Of a stretch of DNA of 64,000 bases, positions 57,631 through 64,000 are shown in pieces; within the stretch, counting starts at the first letter, position 1, and each line of letters begins with the position of its first letter. The notes under the pieces are model-generated. The model ran no database searches, had not been told where the DNA came from, and saw only the letters and a list, made by a program, of their open reading frames with translations. The translations under genes and the position numbers were made by a program. The DNA lies in assembly GCF_902686445.1 (NCBI RefSeq), contig NC_062222.1, positions 134,051,035 to 134,115,034 of the forward strand. Reading direction: 5' to 3'. This stretch comes from Sciurus carolinensis. Lineage: Eukaryota > Chordata > Mammalia > Rodentia > Sciuridae.

Positions 57631-57795
57631 TGAAAGAAGACCAGTAGAGTAGAGGAAGGGGAATAAGGGAGAGAGGAGGAGAGGGAAAGGGGAAGTACTT
57701 GATACTGAATTGAAGCAACTTATCTTCCATGCTTATATGATTATGTCAAAATGAACCCTGATACTGTTTATAACTATAATGCACTAATAAAAAAT
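57631..57795 (+). mobile_element. Second L1 3' UTR fragment
   Basis: 'gaccagtagagtagaggaaggggaataaggg', 'ttatcttccatgcttatatgattatgtcaaaatgaaccctg' and 'ttataactataatgcactaataaaaaat' form an L1 3' end of the type seen antisense at 8641-8822. It lies directly after the older L1's tail, so the two insertions are in tandem. Confidence 0.65.
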
Positions 57796-58367
57796 ATGGA
57801 CAGAATGGAAAACATCATACTGTAAATCATCACCTGAGAGATACATCCCTCCCCTGAGACCACTTTCTACCAACTATTCTGCCTCCTAACATCCCACTGG
57901 CCACCACTCTTCCCTTCACTGGGTGTCCTTATCTCTTGCTCCTGTCTTGTCGGAATTCATCTCCATATTACAAAGTCTATGTGAACCTTTTCCAGTCCCC
58001 TTCTCCCAAACCCAGCTTGAAACCTGCTGTACACAGCCAAGCTCACTGAGTTGCACAACAGAGAAAAGGGATTTCCATGTAACATGACTGAGGGAACTAC
58101 GGTTATAGACCCTAGGGGAGCAGAAAGAATTGAGGAATGTAAAATATTTGGAGCTGTTGATGTCCAGAGGTGGCATGGTGGAATTTCTCTCTGGGACATT
58201 TAGACATTCCTTAGGGATACTGAGAGTTTACAGTTGTTTTGCTACTTTGGAATGTTATGACCTACTTCTGAACACTCATTGGGACATGAGAAAGCAGAGG
58301 AGTTGTGAGAATGTGGAAATACTGGAGTGACTCCTCCAACTCCACCTGTGATAGCCCTCTGTCATTA
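57796..58367. other. Unique non-coding sequence, no gene seen
   Basis: No gene or confident repeat between the L1 cluster and the MaLR-like LTR. Frames of 66-87 codons are chance. Confidence 0.5.
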
Positions 58368-58607
58368 TGGTTTAGACACTAGGTGTCCCCCAAAAGCTGT
58401 GTGTGAGAAGTGTGTGTGAGACAATGCAAGAAAGTTTGGAGGAGAAATGATTGGGTTATGAAAGCCTTAACCCAACCTGCGAATTAATCCCCTGATAGGA
58501 ATTAACTGGATGGTAACTGCAGGCAGGTAGAGTGTGGTTGGAGGAGGTGGGTCCTTGGGGACGTACCTTTGGAGTATATATTTTGTCCTTCTTTAGCGGA
58601 GTGCTCT

Positions 58608-58647
<40 letters not shown>

Positions 58648-58844
58648 ATGTGTGTGTCTCTCTGTCTCTCTTTCTCTCTCCTTCCTGGAATGATGTCTTG
58701 AGCCACATCCTTCTGCCACACTCTTCTGTCACAATGTTCCATCTCACCTCAAAACTCCAGGATGGAGCCAGCCTTCCAGGCACAGTCGGCACTTGACAGG
58801 CATTTTATTAACTGGGTTATTGCTACAGTGATGACTGAAAGACA
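58368..58844 (+). mobile_element. Squirrel MaLR-like solo LTR with internal microsatellite
   Basis: It begins 'tggtttagacactaggtgtcccccaaaagctg', continues 'gagacaatgcaagaaagtttggaggagaaatgattgggttatgaaagccttaaccca' and 'tttggagtatatattttgtcc', and ends 'gttattgctacagtgatgactgaaagaca'. Its 5' part matches the antisense copy at 38583-38980. A long (TG)n tract (58610-58657) has expanded in the C/T-rich middle. Confidence 0.75.
58602..58682. repeat. (TG)n(TC)n microsatellite within LTR
   Basis: About 22 TG units with one 'cgta' interruption, passing into TC-rich sequence. It arose inside the MaLR-like LTR. Confidence 0.95.
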
Positions 58845-59189
58845 AGGGGAACCTGGAGATAAGGGTCTCATGATATGCCTCCCTCTGCTGCCTCCCCAGG
58901 AGGAGAAAATATGAAGAGCGATTTGCATCTCCAGAAGGTATTGGTTAGAAATCACTCAGCAAAGAAAGCCAGGAGGTCAGGATCACACAATAGCCAGGAT
59001 CCAGAAAATTAGCATTCTATGATTTTAAGCATCATGTCTGTCTCTGTCTATGGGTATGTACATAGGCTGATCTGCACTGGATGGATTCTTCTGTTATCCA
59101 TCAACATAGATTTACCAGATACCTGCAAAAATAAGCACTAAAAATTGTGACGTGCAGTTTTGCAGCATTTAACATTTTAAATGTCCTCA
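58845..59189. other. Unique non-coding sequence, no gene seen
   Basis: Nothing recognised. Confidence 0.5.
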
Positions 59190-59315
59190 GTGTCTGATAC
59201 TTTAGATATTCTTCTAAGGGGCATATGTAATCATTCACATCTTAAAAGTTGAGTCAACTGAGGTTTAAAGAAATTAGGTAACTCTCCAAGCTACCCAGAA
59301 ATTAAATGACAGTGT
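59190..59315 (-). repeat. MIR SINE fragment, antisense
   Basis: 'atcattcacatcttaaaagttgagtcaactgaggtttaaagaaattaggtaactctccaagctacccagaaattaaatgacag' is a reverse MIR core. Confidence 0.55.
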
Positions 59316-60329
59316 GTTCCATTGAAATGGGTTGGGTCATTGTTTTTTGCTTTATTTTATTTTTTCCCTTTTCTGTTATGCTGTGCCACCTTCTGGATAT
59401 AAATTAAAGGACTTTTCAGGAAAAAAAGAACGTGCCACTCACTCTTGTTCCTCATGGAACCTCCCCTCCGCAGCTACTCACCTCACTTTGCCTTTATCCC
59501 ACCACCTCTGCAAACCCATCAGAAGCTGCCAAGGCCAAGTACAGCACCTTGGCCCTCTCTGCATGTCACAGAGCAGTTCTGGAAAGGTGTCAGGCATGAG
59601 GCAGGAGGAACTGGACATGAAGTCAGAATTTGTACAGAAAGTTGCAAACTGTGAAGGTCTGTTATATGCCAGATGTATTTATTTTTACTCTTTTTGTACC
59701 TTGACCTTTATTTCCAAAACTGACTCACAAAACTTGTTTCTCATATGTTAGTGATTATGGAGGCAACTGAACAACGCCATATTAGTGGATGATGCACTTG
59801 GAAGCTGGGCTTGTGTCAATCATTCATCCCTTCATTTGGATGGAGAGCTCTCACAGTTGGTAGTTGTCTACAAGCAGCATCTTAATAGCTGGGGAAACAG
59901 TCCTTAAGCCTCAAAGGGGACTCTGGGTGGCACATCACATGATCCTCTGTGGTCCTGGCACCATGTTTGGTCTCTTTCCCAAGGGCACTGGGACCCACTG
60001 ACGTGAGCAGCACCTGTAGTTCACCTGCTGCATCATGCTGATCCCTGAGTGCAGACCCAGATTATCAGTTATGGACTGTGGGAGTGCCTGCCCCTCTCTG
60101 TCCCCACTGAGTCTTCTGCTCACAACAACATTACCTCAAAAATGCCTTTGCAGCTCTCCATGGTCCATCTGGGCCACCACCCAGGAAGCCTATGAAATCC
60201 CACTCTGCCCACCTTGTCACCCACCCCCAGTATGGCTCCCAGGGTCCTGCTTCGGCTGTCCCGCATGAGGCCCATTCCCCTTGCCTTAGGGGTGTGGATC
60301 ACACACGAAAATTATATTTTCCTCTTATA
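59316..60329. other. Unique non-coding sequence, no gene seen
   Basis: A 139-codon plus frame (59332-59751) has a hydrophobic, Ser/Pro-rich composition but no domain, and it begins in T-rich sequence. Confidence 0.45.
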
Positions 60330-60605
60330 CAAGCACTCCTCCACTTACAATGTGGTTACCTCCATATGAACACATCAGAAAATGCAGTAAGTCAAAATGC
60401 ATATGGCGCACCAGGAGCTGCAACTCACTGCACTGCCCCTACTGGGAGAAAAGGACTGTACCATGTATTGCTAGCCCAGGAAAAGATGCACATTCAGGAT
60501 TCCAAGAATGATTTCTACCAAATGCATATTGCTTTCATCAATTTTTTATCACAGGGTCAAATACTTGTAAGTCGACCATCATCAAGTTGGGGACTTGTCT
60601 GTAGT
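60330..60605 (+). mobile_element. Ancient DNA-transposon-like repeat
   Basis: 'ctcctccacttacaatgtggttacc', 'gcagtaagtcaaaatgcat', 'atttctaccaaatgcatattgctttcatcaat' and 'cttgtaagtcgaccatcatcaagttggggacttgtctgta' follow the order of an old mammalian non-autonomous repeat whose ends carry inverted 'cgacttacgatgg'-type motifs. The family name was not recalled. The 153-codon frame over it is chance. Confidence 0.45.
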
Positions 60606-61734
60606 TTTGAGACACTCAAGGCAAAATCATGTGTTCTTTTTTCTTTCATGTGAAAAACAGGTGTGGCATGCTGGAGGTTGGAGTGGGTGAGCTTCCAGGG
60701 GTGGCCACCCTGTGGTCCCTGAGCTGTGACCCCCTTCCAGCGGCTGATGCCTGTCTCTGCAGCTTGCAGTGCAGGCTCCCAGGTGAGCATGCTCTGCTGG
60801 CTTCCAGCAGATGCCTTTCATCTGCCTCTGAGTAGGTTTCACCTGCTGTTTATAGTTCTTGCTACAAGGACCATTCTTGGGTGGGGAAGCAGCCACCTGC
60901 AGTGCTGCAGAGAAGGCAGAAGCTGATGACAGAGGAGTGAGAACGATAGAAACAGCTTTTGGGAATCTACATCTAAGTCTGGTGATGGGAACAAGTAGCC
61001 TGGCAATCAGATCCCTATCTTGCCAAGGGGCTGGAAGTGAAAAACATTCACATCATTTCCTTAACATTACACAGCAGCTGGCGGTGGGGGGAGAATGATA
61101 ACTAGGAGGCTGGAATGTGCATGTTGAACATATGAGTGAGGGACAGAGAGAGCGAGGAAGACAGACCTTTATGTCCGTCCTCTTCACAGATTTCAGCGTA
61201 GCCTCCTGGCTAAGGCAGCGGTGCCCTGAATGACCTCCTTGGTAGAACTTCACAAAGTCAGAAGTGTGCTTACTGCTTGGCAGGTTGGATAATGGTTTTG
61301 TGGTCTCTAATGACAGAAGAAAAATGGTCCATTGTTAAGTTGAAAATAGAAGACAATGTGTGTAGTGAAAGAGTCCACGACTCTAGAGATTGGACAGTTC
61401 CCTAGCGGAGTCCCCGTTATTCCACTCTGTGTGCGAGACGCAGAAGGAACTGAACATCACCGCACCTCCAGGCGTTGGTCATCGTGGGGTAACTCCTTTC
61501 AGGGGGCAGTGTAGAAGGTGCTCGCTCAGCACCATCAAGAACTTTCTGTGATGACAGGAATGTGCCTGAGTCCACACTGTCCTACTGGACACTTGTAAGC
61601 ACTGAAAACTTAGAATGTGAGTAGTAAGAGTGAGGAACTGAATTTTTCATTTATTTTAATTTAAATGTAAGTAGCCATAGGAGCACATGAGGCCACTCTA
61701 GGGACCAAGGATGATCTGGAAACTACAAGTTTGT
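60606..61734. other. Unique non-coding sequence, no gene seen
   Basis: No gene or confident repeat. All frames are under 90 codons. Confidence 0.5.
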
Positions 61735-61850
61735 GTTCTTATTTGTTCCTCATGACAACATGAGTGATGTGATACAGAAAGCCTTTTCTTCTTTTAGTGA
61801 TGGGACACTGAGGCTCAGAGGGGATCTCTGTGACCTCTCGGCATCATCCC
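61735..61850 (-). repeat. MIR SINE fragment, antisense
   Basis: 'gttcctcatgacaacatgagtgatgtgatac' and 'ttagtgatgggacactgaggctcagaggggatctctgtgacctc' are a short reverse MIR. Confidence 0.45.
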
Positions 61851-62167
61851 CTGCCATTAGCTAGGGAGCAACAGGCTGCACCCTCCACCAGCCCAGCAGG
61901 GCACCCACGAGCCCTGAGGTCATCACCTGAGCTAATGCTGTGCTTGGCACCATGAGCCAAAGCTGCGGACAGAGCAGTACTCATGTCGGAGCCATGGCAG
62001 TGACACAGAGCGCCATTCACCAGTGCCAGGAAGGGCCTGGAATTGGATGCTCCACTCAGCTTCCTGTTGGCCACACGTCTCCAGCTCACCAGAGCACGTG
62101 TCCTGGAAATCCCACTGCATGTGGGCCTTGACAGACAGCAGCATTTTCAGGGATAAGGGCTGGCATG

Positions 62168-62530
62168 TGTAATGGGCTGACCAGTCCCCCAAATTCATCT
62201 GCTGAAGTCCTAAATCCTTGCAACTCAGAATGTGGCTGTGTGTAGACAGTGTCTTGCAAAGAGAGCGTTAATTTAAAATGAGGTCTGTAGGGTGGTTCCT
62301 AAACCAACATGACTAGTGTCCTTACGGAAAGAAGAAACGTGGACACTGCTGTGCAGCAGAAAGACCATGTGAAGACAGATGAAAGCCATCCAGCTACAAG
62401 CCAAGGAGAAGGGCCTCGGGAGGAACTGTGATCTCAGACGTCCCACCTCCAAAATCGTGAGATGGTATATTTCTATTGTTTAAACCACCCAGCCTGTGGA
62501 TCTTGGCTACAGAAACTCAAGGAAACTGGT
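62168..62530 (+). mobile_element. MLT-type LTR remnant
   Basis: 'gtaatgggctgaccagtcccccaaattcatctgctgaagtcctaaatccttgcaactcagaatgtggctg', 'aacatgactagtgtccttacggaaagaagaaacgtggacac', 'agctacaagccaaggag' and 'ttgtttaaaccacccagcctgtggatcttggctacagaaac' cover a full old MLT LTR in sense. Confidence 0.75.
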
Positions 62531-63295
62531 TCATCATTTATTCAATAGATATTCCCAGATGATTCTAGCAAGCAGAGGTGGGAACCCAGCTTTAATTCAC
62601 CAAGGAACAGCAGTCATAGCACTGCCGAGGTCAGCCCCAACAGGAACAATCGATGAAAGCGATCCAGGTCTCTGCGATGCATATGCCTCTTACACAGACA
62701 TTTACACAGCGTGGGGAGGTTGGTTATTGTTCCCATTTCAAAGGTGAGTAAGTGAAACCCCAGGAAGCAGAGTAGCAGTGGGTTCAAGTTCATCAAGACT
62801 ATCCTATTGAAGCCGGGTCACAAACAGGTTCCTAGACTCCTGGGACCTGGGCACGTGCCATGCCATCAATCCTCAGCCTCTTACCCGCTTTCCACCAAGC
62901 CACCTCTGATTGGGGCAACACTATCCCAGCTTTACACAGACAGTTCTAATCCACACCGTTTCCCAAGAGGAAGTACTAAAGGCATCCCCTTTCATTCTCA
63001 AAAGCATCTGAATTTTTACAAATTATTATGCTGTCATCCAACATACTGACTACATTTCATAGTGAGAATTCTCCCCAAGAGGCTACAAATCCTCCCTGGG
63101 GGAGAGCAGCATTGGCTTGGACCAGACTCAGTTGAGGGCTTCCGTGCCACAGCTACAATGCCCTGCCTGAGTGCCAAGCCCCAGACGCAGGAGCACGGTA
63201 GAGGAACCGACTCCATGATCAGAAGGCTGCCGTCCCTCTGCCGGGCCCACACAAGACCCACCTGCATCTTCATTTAGGAGTCATCTGCTTATATC

Positions 63296-63672
63296 ACGTC
63301 CCTAGGACTGCCATAACAAACTGCCACATGCCGGTGGCTCACTGCAACTAAAGTTTATTCTCTGAAGTTCTGAAGACCAAAAGGCCAACATCCAGGTTGC
63401 CAATGGGACCACACCCTCTCGCTTGCTTCTGGAAGTTGCTGTCACTTGCCATCCTTCCTTGACTTGCAGCCACGTCCCTCCAGTCTTGGCCCCAGGGACC
63501 ATCTTCCTTCTGTGCGTCAGTCTCCTCCCTGTGTGGTCTGGCACAGGGTCTGCCCTCTTAAAAACAAACCCGTTGTGCTGGATTAAAGGCCCAGCCCCAC
63601 TCCAGTATGAGCCTGACTCGCATCTTCATTACATTTGCGAAGACAGTATTTCCAAAGGAGCTCACAGCCCCA
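63296..63672 (-). mobile_element. MLT-type LTR remnant, antisense
   Basis: The + strand reads 'tccctaggactgccataacaaactgccacatgccggtggctcactgcaactaaagtttattctctgaagttctgaag', then 'ggccaacatccaggttgcc' and a C/T-rich body. This is a MaLR/MLT LTR in reverse. Confidence 0.65.
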
Positions 63673-64000
63673 GGAACCAGGGGTGCGGACTCAACGTGTC
63701 CCTTTAGAGATGTCTCCCCAGCCACCCTTGAGCAGAATTTCCCCCTCCCACGAATCTAGACACCAGATGGGATGAAGTCTCATAGGTTTGTCACCTCTCT
63801 TGAAGGGGGAAGTAAGCAAAGGACCATTACAGCAGATTTGGGTTGGGTGACTCAGCCCCACCTGCTCTCCAACTAAAGGGCTAGGCAATGGGGCAGGGCC
63901 TTCCTCTGGCTGAGCCTCAGTTTCTCCCCTGGAGACCACCCAGCCCAACCACACTTCGGCCAGTGGTGACTTCCTCAGATCCTTCCTCATCTCGGTGACT

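Noticed and set aside
1..64000. A previously undescribed gene system such as a defence island, biosynthetic cluster or toxin operon
   Set aside because: The whole window has mammalian repeat structure, no operon-like gene packing and no recognisable coding genes beyond L1 fragments.

Overview
This is a 64 kb stretch of mammalian nuclear DNA, almost certainly from a squirrel-family rodent (Sciuridae: ground squirrel, marmot or a relative). The main evidence is the dimeric B1/ID SINEs (10547-10767 and 22938-23145), which match the squirrel MEN-type family: a B1-like left half ending in 'gaccctgtctctaaa', joined to an ID-like right half starting 'gggctgggga'. A free ID-like SINE (54989-55080) and rodent-style LINE-1 3' ends agree. 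The rest is the usual old mammalian background of MIR, L2, MER5 and MaLR LTR fragments. Repeat families were recognised from memory of their sequences, not by a database search.

I found no protein-coding gene, rRNA, tRNA gene, CRISPR array or bacterial feature. The longest open frames (about 160-200 codons) have no recognisable domain. The only frames with real protein similarity are pieces of LINE-1 ORF2. The window therefore reads as intergenic or intronic DNA. The one gene-like signal is a possible 53-base exon on the + strand (36090-36142), with a good splice acceptor, a GTAAGT donor and an ATG in good context. A CpG-rich patch lies about 1 kb downstream (37170-37600).

Layout. 1-12.9 kb: unique sequence with scattered MIR, L2 and MaLR fragments, one MEN SINE and an antisense L1 tail. 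12.9-14.65 kb: a twin-primed (5'-inverted) L1 followed by a tiny L1 tail insertion. 14.7-22 kb: MaLR LTR remnants, L2 and unique DNA. 21.8-22.8 kb: an old LTR split by an L1 that carries a possible 3' transduction. 22.9-38 kb: a MEN SINE, ancient MIR/L2/L1M pieces, a CA/TC microsatellite, the candidate exon and the CpG patch. 38.5-41.1 kb: a squirrel MaLR-like LTR, a MER5 element split by a twin-primed L1 that is itself split by a solo LTR, and another MaLR LTR. 41-47 kb: unique DNA with MIR and LTR fragments. 47.7-50.3 kb: a long, decayed antisense L1 ORF2. 50-55 kb: mostly unique. 55.4-57.8 kb: a nest of MIR, old L1, younger L1 and a 767 bp solo LTR. 58-64 kb: MaLR LTRs and ancient repeats.

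No genes work together here. What can be read is insertion history. Two solo LTRs of endogenous betaretrovirus-like (ERV2) type, each with a 6-bp target duplication and both pointing to the minus strand, landed inside L1 copies that had themselves landed inside older repeats.
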